A stretch of 64,000 bases of DNA from the NCBI GenBank assembly GCA_022575985.1, contig JAKSXM010000145.1, positions 186,001 to 250,000 of the forward strand, in the 5' to 3' direction. Numbering within the stretch: position 1 is the stretch's first letter; every line of letters starts with the position of its first letter. Made by a program: the position numbers and the translations under genes. Below the pieces are notes generated by a model. It was not told the origin of the DNA, did no database searches, and worked only from the letters and a program-made list of their open reading frames with translations. This DNA comes from Anagrus nilaparvatae. Its lineage: Eukaryota; Arthropoda; Insecta; Hymenoptera; Mymaridae. Below, piece after piece: positions 36,119 to 44,575 of the stretch.

Positions 36119-37126
36119 CTAATTTTCATTAAATAATACTTGAACAAAACTATTCGGACCCTTAATAGGTCGATTATAAAATTTAAAAAACGTTTTTGAT
36201 CTTTCGGACCAACAGGTCAAGTCCTTGATTGATTCTAAACTAACACCTTTTTTAAACGCAGCAGAGGTTGAGGCGTGCCTCGTACTGTGTGCTTTGTAAG
36301 TAGGATCTATCCCACGTACTACTAAAGTCGAACGAATCCATCTTCCCAGTGTAGCTCTTGTAGCTGGCTTATAAGGCTTACGTGTTGAAATAAATAATTG
36401 TTCTACAGTACTCCTATTTTCCTTAGTGACTTCCAAATAATATTTTAAATGACTAGCAACACATAGCTCTTTACGTTCAAAAAATGGCAGTACGAAAAAT
36501 GGCTGAAACGCACCCGGACGCGATGTTTTTAATAAGTCTGGTATCTTAATTTCTACCCCTTTTTCATTAAACAAAATATTTTGAATTTTTATAGCCTCTA
36601 AAGACTGCAATCGCTGCGCTGTTGCCAAAGCTAATAGGACAACCAACTTATTTGAGAGCTTCATTATATCCAAACTTTCTAAGGGATACCATTTAGCCAA
36701 TTCTTCTAAAACTGGGGATATATCCCACGTATCTTGATATCTAGGTTTCGTAGGATTTATACGAAAAACACCTCTCATAAATTTGTTTATAGATTTATTT
36801 TCTGACAAATCGGCCTCAATTACCCAAGAAATTGCAGCTCTTGCAGAATTTACCGTTCCATATGAGGCTCCTTCCTTTAATAAAATTGTAAAATATTCCA
36901 AAATAGACACTAAAGAAGGGTAACAAAAATCAACATCTTTCGTCTTACAAAAATTAAGCCATTTTTGCAAGGGACCACTGTATTGTTTAACTGTACTATC
37001 CGCCAAAGACTTTAATAAAACATCAGCTACTTCCGATGAAAAACCCCTATTCATAAACGTTTTCCGGATAGTCTTGCCGCAATCAAATTTAGATGGTCCG
37101 TCAGAGGATGTACTATCGATCTGCAA
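36119..37126 (-). CDS. DIRS-like tyrosine recombinase (ORF3)
   Basis: Intact 335-codon frame. Catalytic residues are visible in order: Arg172 (ATAQRLQSLE), His280-x-x-Arg283 (KAHSTRHAS), Trp306 in the second His/Trp position (LTCWSERS) and Tyr317 (FFKFYNRP). Residues 30-120 form the N-terminal SAM-like DNA-binding part (SLADSTVKQYSGPLQKWLNF). Family role: recombines a circular cDNA intermediate into the genome without making target duplications. It overlaps the upstream RNase H frame by 76 bases in another phase, as is usual in DIRS elements. The catalytic set is complete, so this protein may be functional. Confidence 0.9.
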   Translation of the reverse strand: MQIDSTSSDGPSKFDCGKTIRKTFMNRGFSSEVADVLLKSLADSTVKQYSGPLQKWLNFCKTKDVDFCYPSLVSILEYFTILLKEGASYGTVNSARAAISWVIEADLSENKSINKFMRGVFRINPTKPRYQDTWDISPVLEELAKWYPLESLDIMKLSNKLVVLLALATAQRLQSLEAIKIQNILFNEKGVEIKIPDLLKTSRPGAFQPFFVLPFFERKELCVASHLKYYLEVTKENRSTVEQLFISTRKPYKPATRATLGRWIRSTLVVRGIDPTYKAHSTRHASTSAAFKKGVSLESIKDLTCWSERSKTFFKFYNRPIKGPNSFVQVLFNEN

Positions 37127-37716
37127 GGTGATAATAATAAATCATAAGACTTCTGAAACAGAATGGGCTTACCAATTACCAATTGGTCAAATAATGGGTA
37201 CCAAGCCTGGCTAGGCCAGTCTGGTACCACCAAAATCCCTTCAGCCTTATCCTCGACCACCTTTCTTAGAATTTTTAAAATAATAGAAAAAGGAGGAAAT
37301 GCATAAAAGTACCAATTGGACCAGTTTAAAGTAAATGCATCTATTTGAAAACACTCCAGATCACAACCACGTGAACAGTAAACCTCACACTTTTTATTAC
37401 TTCTAGATGCAAATAAATCAATATTAGGAGAACCAAAACATTCTACAATTTTATTATAAGCAGAACTAGAAAGCTCCCACTCAGTGTCAATATTCTTAAC
37501 CCTAGAATATTTATCCGCAATATTCTCAGCTGACTTGATGTAACTAGCAAACAATCCAATCTTCCTTGCTTCGCACCACTGCCAAATTTCCCTGGTAATT
37601 TTATTTAAGATTGGATATTGTATACCCCCCATACGATTGATATACGAAATTGCGGTTGTATTATCAATTCTAAGCAAAATTCTACAATTAGTGGAGCTCC
37701 TTGCAAAACATTTCAA
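37051..37716 (-). CDS. DIRS-like RNase H and C-terminal domain (second part of ORF2)
   Basis: This frame continues the RNase H domain started in the previous one: LLRIDNTTAISYINRMGG holds an RNase H Asp, followed by KSAENIADKYSR. The C-terminal region NIDLFASRSNKKCEVY...DAFTLNWSNWYFYAFPPF...GILVVPDWPSQAWYP is the conserved block after RNase H in DIRS-group elements, where a methyltransferase-like domain has been described. No start codon of its own is expected. It is cut off from RT by a small frame break near 37720. Confidence 0.85.
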   Translation of the reverse strand: MKCFARSSTNCRILLRIDNTTAISYINRMGGIQYPILNKITREIWQWCEARKIGLFASYIKSAENIADKYSRVKNIDTEWELSSSAYNKIVECFGSPNIDLFASRSNKKCEVYCSRGCDLECFQIDAFTLNWSNWYFYAFPPFSIILKILRKVVEDKAEGILVVPDWPSQAWYPLFDQLVIGKPILFQKSYDLLLSPCRSIVHPLTDHLNLIAARLSGKRL

Positions 37717-38960
37717 CCCTAAAAAAGCTGCTTAATTCCAATTGATTAATATGCAACTTATACTCGGAACCTTTCCAGAAACCAGAAACTTTTTCACCAT
37801 CACATACAGCACCCCATCCGGTTAAAGACGCATCCGAAAAGATTTCCAATTGAAATTCCGAGTCAAGAATAGGTTGAATTCCTTTTAAAATATTGGCTTT
37901 CCACCATTGAAAGTCCTCTTGCAAATAACTCTTGAGAATCATTTTAGAGTCATAATTGTTGTCATGAAATAAAAGGGCCAAAAATTTTTCCCTCTCAAAT
38001 TTTTTTGTATATAACCAACTATATTGCAGAGCTGGGCAAGCAGTCACTAGACAACCTATAAAATGAGCGAATTCCCGAATCTTACATTTATTTATTTTAC
38101 TAAATCTGTCAACAAAACTTATCAATTTAAATCTTTTCTCCTCTGGCAACTGCAATAACATGTCACGAGAATTTATCACAAAGCCCAAATACTGACAAGA
38201 GTTTCGTGGTTCCAATTGGCATTTATCATAATTAATTATCCAACCAAGTCCGATTAATAACGATAAAGTCTGCTTAACATTAAAAATACAAGACTCCTTA
38301 CTCATACCAAAACAAATAATATCATCCAAATAAAATACTGAAGATAATCCCATAGCTCTTAAAAAACTTGCTACTACCTTCAAAATTTTTGTAAAAATGT
38401 AAGGAGTTAAACTAAAACCGAATGGTAATGCTAGAAATTCAAAAAATTTCTTATTATAAATAAAACTAAAATATTTATAGCTATCTGGATGTAAGGGAAT
38501 GGTCATATATGCATTTTTTAAATCAATTTTTGCCATAAAAATATTTTTAAAAGTCAGCTTTAAAGCTGTTCTGATATCGTCTATTTTAAAATGAGGGGTA
38601 ACCACAAATTGATTCAGCTTTTTTAAATTAAGAACAAACCTTTGTCCACCGTCTGACTTGGGCACTAGAAAATATGAGGAATAAAATCGATCCTGACTAA
38701 AAGAACATTCCCTAATAGCACCTATAGCTAACAACTCATCAATGGAATTTTTAAGATCAACTGTATAATTACCCGTTTCTTTTCTAATTAGTGGCGGCAG
38801 ACAAGACTGAACAGGCTTTTTATTGAAATTTACTTGGTAACCAGCAATAATATTCAAGACAAATTTGTCTTTTGTTATCTTAGCCCAACTATTCTTAAAA
38901 TATCTAAGTCTACCAGCCTGTACCTGTATTATTTCCTGTCCCTGCGAGATTTCTCTGATG
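37688..38960 (-). CDS. DIRS-like reverse transcriptase and start of RNase H (first part of ORF2)
   Basis: The RT frame is open from about 38960, overlapping the end of the Gag-like frame in another phase; a first ATG lies only at 38857. The family lead-in AGRLRYFKNSWAKITKDKFV lies before that ATG, so translation probably enters by frameshift or internal initiation. RT motifs: MAKIDLKNAYMTIPLHPDSY, FLALPFGFSLTPYIFTK, the catalytic FYLDDIICFG and CQYLGFVI. RNase H begins with LEIFSDASLTGWGAV. The frame then runs into a stop after HINQLELSS because of an indel near 37720-37730, where the other frame takes over with AAFLGLKCF-like sequence. Confidence 0.88.
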
Positions 38961-39758
38961 GTCTGGACCTGTTGTTCCCTTGTTGTTTTCTGAATGTCTG
39001 ACGATGGTGATTTTGTTTGTGAAAGGCTTTGAACGTCTTCAACGAGCCACGATGCCTGAAGGTCCCTCGGCCGTAGCTCTGATTCTTTCCGAAAGGACCT
39101 TTTGCGTTTAAAGGTATCTTATTTTCAGATTTATTTTGCTTGGGCAATAATTCCTTGGCCAACTTATCACAAGCTTGAGCATCCCTAATTGTTTCATTAA
39201 ACTTCTCACCAAACAAATATTTATCTGTCTTAGAATCCTTTAATGCTGTTTCATATTTCTCATCGACCACTGGCACAATGTAAGCTCTTCTGGAAACCGA
39301 TATTTGGTGATGAGCTTCTACTAGCAGTTTACTGGAATCCCATAAATATCTTAACAGTTGGTTCATATCCACTTCCTCCTCGTTATCTGTCAGCAATATA
39401 CTAAAAGCATTACTAAGAGGGACTAAGCCAGACCCAACCTTATTCTGGGTTTTAACAAAATATTCATCTCTTCTTCTCGCTGTCTTAATTAACATGCCTT
39501 TTAATACAGGATTCAAAATTGGAGCTTCTAAATAACAAATTTCAGCATCCCTTTTATATTTATCCAACAACTCCCTCATATCATCTGTTTTTACACCATT
39601 ATCACGCCATTCAATCCACTTTTGAGCTAATTCCTCATTCAATGAAAGATCATGAGTATTATCAGTCAATATACTTTCACCAAGAATTTCCAACAAATTA
39701 GGTGACTCAGGTGATAAAGGCCTTGGTGGAGTATATGAATCCTTGACTGTACGTTCAT
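38929..39758 (-). CDS. DIRS-like ORF1, exon 2 (Gag-like)
   Basis: 276 codons from the acceptor TTTTTTAACGACAG at 39759 to the stop at 38929. It begins ERTVKDSYTPPRPLSPESPN, passes through an acidic region with a conserved-looking KTARRRDEYFVKTQNKVG-like segment, and ends in a basic His/Arg/Gln tail (HKQNHHRQTFRKQQGNNRSR) suited to nucleic-acid binding. There is no CCHC knuckle. Position before RT and length fit a DIRS Gag. The split codon G|AT joins it in frame to the SR-rich exon; together they give 391 residues. Assignment as Gag is by position and composition. Confidence 0.78.
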
Positions 39759-39825
39759 CTGTCGTTAAAAAAGAAAGTCAACATTGAAGAATGTTTTTAT
39801 ATATATATAATGTATATATATATAT

Positions 39826-40871
39826 TAGAGTGGACCTATTTTTGGACTTTGTGGAAAAACTTTGCTCCCCGGGTTTTTTTGTGAAGTTTTGGTCATAAAA
39901 AGTTCCCAGTTCCAAGGATTTTGCTTTAGCCCTGCAAAAACACGTGCCTGTAACAACCTCAATTTTCCCATTTAAATAACATGGGAATTTTGAGTTTTTA
40001 GCTATACAAATTTTCACAAAAGCCAAGAAGCGTTTTAAAATGATAATTTTTACTGGAAAACATACTTTTATATGTTGTAAAGACATACAAACCGCCCTGC
40101 ATTCATTCCAAAGGGAATTTTGGGGCTAGAAACGCAAATTTACATTTTTGCTCAATCTTCTAAAACAAGGTTTTTCGGTAATTTTCGATAAAAAGCTACA
40201 ACCTCAAAAATTAACCAAAACACTTCTGGTTGGTTCACTTTTTTTGGTATGAGTGTCACCTTTCAAACGATGTAAGCCGTATATTTTAATCACTGTTTCT
40301 CTTAGCGCTATAGTCAATTAACCTACTGGTAATTTTTGACCCGAAATGACCAATTTTTAAATTTATTTAAATTGCTGCCAAAATTGTAAATTTTGACGAA
40401 ATTGAGTTTTAAAGGCCTTAATAATTTTTTACAAGCTTCAAGTTTCCAAAAATTTTTTACTCGTCTCTTTTCTTTAATTAGTTTTTAAGATATTACTTTT
40501 CAAAGATAATGATAAAAATTGACTTTTTTTGAAAACCCTGAAATTGGGACTCGGTAAATTTGCGTTTCTAGCCCCAAAATTCCCTTTGGAATGAATGCAG
40601 GGCGGTTTGTATGTCTTTACAACATATAAAAGTATGTTTTCCAGTAAAAATCAGCATTTTAAAACGCTTTTTGGCTTTTGTGAAAATTTGTATAGCTAAA
40701 AACTCAAAATTCCCATGTTATTTAAATGGGAAAATTGATGTGGTTACAGGCACGTGTTTTTGTAAGGCTAAAGCAAAATCCTTGGAACTGGGAACTTTTT
40801 ATGACCAAAACTTCACAAAAAAACCCGGGGAGCAAAGTTTTTCCACAAAGTCTAAAAATAGGTCCACTCTA
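39826..40871. mobile_element. Foldback MITE inserted in the DIRS-like intron, about 1.05 kb
   Basis: Inverted arms of about 315 bases (39826-40140 and 40556-40871) are nearly identical, from TTAGAGTGGACCTATTTTT to GGCTAGAAACGCAAATTT. The outer ends sit in TA repeats on both sides, so the TA target cannot be delimited. The loop 40141-40555 lacks coding sequence and has a degraded relative at 26935-27095. The twin 90-100-codon open frames read from both arms are products of the symmetry and not genes. Confidence 0.85.
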
Positions 40872-40919
40872 ATATATATATAATGTGCCAAAAAATAAAA
40901 TTCTAATAGCTTGGAAATT

Positions 40920-41420
40920 AAGTATGCCAAACGTACACACAAACCTTATTTTTTTTTTTTTTTTTTTTTAATTAAAAATTAAAGTGCCAAACGTACACTT
41001 CAATATATCTGTACATGTAATTAAATGCACATGCATAATTTTACCCATATATATATACCACTATATATATATATATGTGTGTGTGTATAATCATACACAC
41101 AGTCATATACAAACATGGTCTATTTAAACCAAAATAAATAAAATCAATTTCTATAAATTGATTAAATCGCCAAACGTACGACTAATATTATCTCACCAAA
41201 CGTATGAGAGAATATATGAAAATAAAACAAAATTTTTGAATAATAATTTTAAAATAATAATTAAGTCGCCGAACGTACGACCTATCGTATCCCACCAAAC
41301 GTATGGGAAAATATTTTAAAAATTTATATTTATTCCATAGGACTATATATGTGTATAGCCTATACAACAAAAAGAAAGTCGCCGAACGTACGACTAACCT
41401 AATCTAACCAAAACGTGTTA
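40920..41420. repeat. Array of CCAAACGTACG / CCAAACGTATG motifs
   Basis: Copies at about 40926, 40986, 41169, 41195, 41269, 41293, 41381 and 41406 follow the pattern G(T)CGCC(A/G)AACGTACGAC or CACCAAACGTATG. The last six form three pairs: in each pair the copies are about 25 bases apart and the pairs are about 98-112 bases apart. The array lies wholly within the putative ORF1 intron, just downstream of the donor in the sense direction. Confidence 0.7.
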
Positions 41421-41486
41421 GAAATTTTAAAAGTTTTGGCACTATATATATCAACAAATCAGACTGATGAAAGCGTCCTAACTTAC

Positions 41487-41832
41487 CAACAACGGAAATA
41501 TTCTCTTTACTTCTAGAATCTTCTGATTCTCTACTACGAGAACTTTCCCGCGAATATGAGCGTCTTTTATAACTCCGCTCCCTGGAGTAGCTTCTCGAGT
41601 CTCGACGTCTAGAATATCTTCCTCGAGAGACACTTCTAGATCCTCTACGAGACAAATCTCTATCTCGAGAATAACTTTTTTCTCTACGACGCTTGGCATC
41701 TCTCGAAGAGCTTCTTGAAACGCTTCTTGGACGCTTTCTAGAAGTTCTTTCCACCGAAGATCTCGACTCAGTAGACGATCTTCTTCGCTTCCTATGTCTC
41801 CTACTTCTATCGTGTGATCTACTCATATTCAC
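41487..41832 (-). CDS. DIRS-like ORF1, exon 1 (SR/RS-rich)
   Basis: 115 codons plus one base from ATG 41832 to the GTAAGT donor. It is almost wholly Arg/Ser dipeptides (SRSHDRSRRHRKRRR, SRDRDLSRRGSRSVSRGRYS) and ends SKENISVVG. It looks like the RS domain of a splicing factor, but its place between the terminal repeat and the Gag-like exon, and the phase match to that exon, make it part of the retrotransposon. A role in RNA packaging or nuclear entry is a guess. The frame runs on to 41404 without splicing. Confidence 0.7.
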
Positions 41833-41924
41833 AAAATAAAAAAATATTCTAAAAAACTCAATTAAATTTTAAACTCTGGAGAGCTACTAAAAAACCGTGT
41901 GACTCGATCTAGCACGAAAAACAC

Positions 41925-42041
41925 AATGAAGGGAACCGGCGCCGGCGGAGCACTCTGCAGCGATTTTTTTTTGTTCTGCTAAAATCGTGGGACATCTGTA
42001 GTACGGGGACACAACTACATGGTAATTTATCGGTCGATACT
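41925..42041. repeat. DIRS-like right inverted terminal repeat (117 bp)
   Basis: Inverted partner of 35685-35801. It is followed by a 12-base right-only extension, TAGTAGTATAATT-like, up to about 42053, which is also represented in the internal complementary region. The coding start of ORF1 lies 93 bases inside. Confidence 0.92.
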
Positions 42042-42053
42042 AGTAGTATAATT

Positions 42054-42155
42054 TGCGGTAGCTTATATCATTTAGAATACATGTGTCCGGAAGTTTTTCA
42101 CCAGTCGGAATTTTTTATAGTTTAAAACTGACGTGAAGCCGATTTTGTGTGTCGT
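42054..42155. mobile_element. Inverted-repeat element B, right arm
   Basis: GCGGTAGC...CATTTAGAATACATGTG...AGTTTTTCACCAG...CTGACGTGAAGCC is the reverse complement of 35390-35477. It directly abuts the right end of the DIRS-like element. Confidence 0.6.
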
Positions 42156-42282
42156 AGCCTTGAGGTAATTCAAACGAGAATTTGTGAGTTTTTTGATAAT
42201 TATTTGGATGCTACTATTTAGGTTAGGTTTCGTTGCGGGGGCCAAATCACACCACTTATCCGGAATTAGCTTTTAATATTTG
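42155..42282. mobile_element. Family A element, copy 2, right half
   Basis: Matches 2615-2739: TAATTCAAACGAGAATTTG, GAGTTTTTTGATAA, GGATGCTACTATTTAGGTTA, GCGGGGGCCAAA and CTTATCCGGAATTAGCTTTT, which is the same terminus as copy 1. It continues the left half at 35130-35365. Confidence 0.65.
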
Positions 42283-42376
42283 CAGTTGGTAATCCTAGGA
42301 AAAAACATAGAGGTTTAAGACGATCTTAAAAAATAAAATCTAAATGAAGCAAAAGATGTGTGCAAAAGTTTATTTG

Positions 42377-42721
42377 TGTTGAATTTTGTATATTATGCAT
42401 GCTATGTATTGTATATTATTTTAAATCTACATAACAGCGCTTTGAAAATCATATGATTTATGTAATAACGATAAGTAGTCGTTGTTTCTTTTATTGATTT
42501 TCTAGCATCTGCTGATGCTTTCTAGCTTCCTGCCTCTCCCCCGCATGGAACAGGCCCGGAGACATTATGCTAATGTCTTTTTGGGCGTTAGTCTTTAAGC
42601 TTGACTCGAATATAGTCGCATCTATATTCTGTATCACATAATTATTTTACACTTTATATTAATAATAAATCCTGTTTTATATACATAATCTTGTTTTATT
42701 TATTTAGCAAAATATTCAACA
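42377..42721 (+). repeat. copia 5' LTR (345 bp)
   Basis: Starts TGTTGAATTTTGTATATT and ends ATATTCAACA. Contains CTAGCATCTGCTGATGCTTT and an AATAAA-like TTAATAATAAATCC region. It differs from the 3' LTR by several substitutions and small indels, so the insertion is not very recent. Confidence 0.92.
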
Positions 42722-42737
42722 GGTTATGGAAGACCAG
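42722..42737 (+). promoter_or_regulatory. copia primer-binding site
   Basis: GGTTATGG directly after the LTR matches the primer site of Drosophila copia, which pairs with the anticodon-loop half of initiator Met-tRNA rather than with its 3' end. Only the first eight or so bases match well. Confidence 0.65.
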
Positions 42738-42849
42738 TACGTTCACTGAGTGATTGTGTATATTAATAGTGCAATTTTTATTAGTAAAAGCCTTGTGTAA
42801 AATAAAAGTTTGTGTGATTAAGTTAGCGTGTTTAAGTTTTTTTTTCATT

Positions 42850-43956
42850 ATGTCAGACAAAGAAGTATTAGAGTTAGCGAAGCTCGATTCTTCAGGAGCG
42901 AATTTCCCTTTGTGGAAATTCAGTATCAGTTTTGCACTGCAAGGTAGAGGACAGATGGAATTTGTCAAAGGTACAGGCGTAGCACCGGTTGATGACAATG
43001 AAGGAAAATTGCAAAAGCACAACAATAAAAAGGCACTAGCATGTGCTTTCTTATTAGCATCAATTGATAGAAAATTGCACCCTTTATTGATAAATTGCAC
43101 GAATGCAAAAGAAATGTGGGAAAAGCTAGAAAGCTTATATGGCGCCACAAATGAGGATGCAAAAACTAGCGCATCGGAAGATTTCTATGCATATAAAATG
43201 AAAAATGGCATAGCAATGTCAACCCAAATTGAAGAATTTGAGCAAATTGTGAAAAGGCTGGAAAATGCAGGTGATAAGCCATCTGAGGACGCCATAAAAT
43301 CTAAGTTGTTAAATTGTTTGCCGCTGAAATTTTCAACTTTCCGTATGGCGTGGGAATCGGCTCCAGCAGCTGAACTATTAAAAGGCACCTTAATAGCAAG
43401 ATTAATTAGGGAAGATAGGCGCCTTATGAAATCAGAGGAAGAAACCTCTTCAGATCTTGCATTACAAGTAAGACAGATAAATTGAAATAAAGACGGGAAT
43501 AATAAGGCTCCCGCCAAGAAAAACTACAAGGCCGAACGCGAGAAAAAGATAAGTGAGTTAAAAAAGAGGACTAAATGCGCGTTGTGTAAGCAGAAGGGGC
43601 ATTGGGTACAAGAATGTCCGGAAAAAGCCGAAGATGAGCAAGCAGCTGATGTAACAAATAGTGCAGGTGATTATCAGCAGCCTACTGCATATGTATGTGA
43701 TTATATAGCTATGTATTCGAAACAGCTTGACTGCTACACAGCAAGTGATTGGATTGCTGACTCGGGTGCAACAGCACACATGACATCAAGTAAGAATTAT
43801 TTTTCTAGCTTAAAACCTCTTAATTTCAAGCATGGGGTAGAAATAGCTAATAAAGTGATTCTTGAGGCTGCTGGCATTGGTACAATTGTTATTGAAGAAA
43901 ATTTAAATGGCAAAATAATACGGCGCGAATTAAGAGACGTTTTATTCCTGACTTAA
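42850..43956 (+). pseudogene. copia gag-protease frame with a stop
   Basis: Starts MSDKEVLELAKLDSSGANFP. It is open to 43485, where TGA interrupts, and continues in the same frame to 43956. Gag UBN2-like core: LWKFSISFALQG, ATNEDAKTSASEDFYAYKM and EDAIKSKLLNCLPLKF. The zinc knuckle C-x2-C-x4-H-x4-C is CALCKQKGHWVQEC at about 43576-43617. The protease active site is DWIADSGATAHMTSS near 43760. After a frameshift near 43950 the sequence PDLKRNLFSVGRL continues the conserved protease-integrase linker. One stop and one frameshift make it inactive. Confidence 0.88.
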
Positions 43957-44570
43957 AGCGAAACCTCTTTTCAGTCGGCAGATTGACTGATCAGAATTTT
44001 TCATTTCAAGCTTATAAAAAGCAATGCGAAATTCACGACTCTTATGGCAAAATTTCTTCAAAAGGCATAAGAAAAAATGGTCTTTTTTATTTTCCATTTT
44101 GAGTTCTAGAGCCTAAAATCGTAAGTGCGGAAGCACTGATAGCAACGACTCCCGGCGAAAAATTGCACCTGAGGCGAGAAACCGAGGATATGTGTTACAA
44201 GAAAGGCAAACTTTTGTTTCGACTCAGGGGTATAGCGTACCCGTAGCATGTCTTGCTGAAGTTATATTAATCGCTTATAATGGTATAATTTCAAGTGACA
44301 ATGCAAAAACCTGGAATTTTGTATTAAAGGAGAAAGAACAAGCTTTAGAAGAAAATAAATTTGATGCTGCAGAGCAAGGCAAAGAAAAGGGTTCAAATAT
44401 TGACGAAGCAAACGTGCAAGAGCAAGAACCTGCCGCCCTAAAGCGTAAGCTAAGAAATAGACAGCAGCTAACTCCAATTCAACGGTAAGGCGTACCAGTA
44501 GAATTTCTTGCCGAAGTTATACCAATAACTTGCAATAATGCGATTTCAAGTGATAAGTGTGTTTTTGTTG
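43957..44570 (+). pseudogene. copia pol remnant: linker and rearranged middle
   Basis: After the frameshift the linker reads on to about 44170, then the reading breaks; the integrase zinc finger and catalytic core are absent. The rest holds a Glu/Lys-rich segment (KEKEQALEENKFDAAEQGKE) and two similar blocks, 44229-44305 (YSVPVACLAEVILIAYNGII) and about 44489-44558 (VPVEFLAEVIPITCNNAIS). These are direct duplicates bracketing it. Confidence 0.7.
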
Positions 44571-44575
44571 GTAAA

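Larger units (their letters stand above)
39759..41486 (-). other. Putative spliceosomal intron inside DIRS-like ORF1
   Basis: The donor GTTGTTG|GTAAGT at 41486 and the acceptor TTTCTTTTTTAACGACAG at 39759 match in phase (1), and joining gives one continuous 391-residue ORF1. Without splicing the SR-rich frame ends 27 codons after the donor and the Gag-like frame lacks an upstream start near its conserved beginning. The intron is 1,728 bases, of which about 1,046 are a later MITE, and it also holds the CGTACG motif array. The splice is inferred from sequence only. Confidence 0.65.
35629..42053 (-). mobile_element. DIRS-like tyrosine-recombinase retrotransposon
   Basis: About 6.4 kb, including a 1-kb MITE inserted later. 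Read on the minus strand the order is right terminal repeat, ORF1 (SR-rich exon, intron, Gag-like exon), RT, RNase H, tyrosine recombinase, internal complementary region, left terminal repeat. Terminal repeats at 35685-35801 and 41925-42041 are inverted and identical over 117 bp. This architecture (split/inverted repeats, an internal complementary region, a tyrosine recombinase instead of an integrase, and no target duplication) defines DIRS-group elements. It is sense to the host gene. The perfect repeats suggest recent insertion or repair, but RT-RNase H has one frame break, so this copy is probably not autonomous. Confidence 0.9.

Noticed and set aside
39778..40883. A conserved 90-102-residue protein encoded twice on opposite strands
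   Set aside because: The two frames are the same sequence read from the inverted arms of a foldback MITE. They extend into TA repeats and have no domain.
41404..41832. A host SR-type splicing factor gene
   Set aside because: It lies between the DIRS-like terminal repeat and the Gag-like exon, has no RNA-recognition motif, and joins in phase to the element's next exon, so it is treated as part of the retrotransposon.
42696..43779. Minus-strand frames opposite the copia gag
   Set aside because: Shadows of the well-supported plus-strand gag-protease frame.
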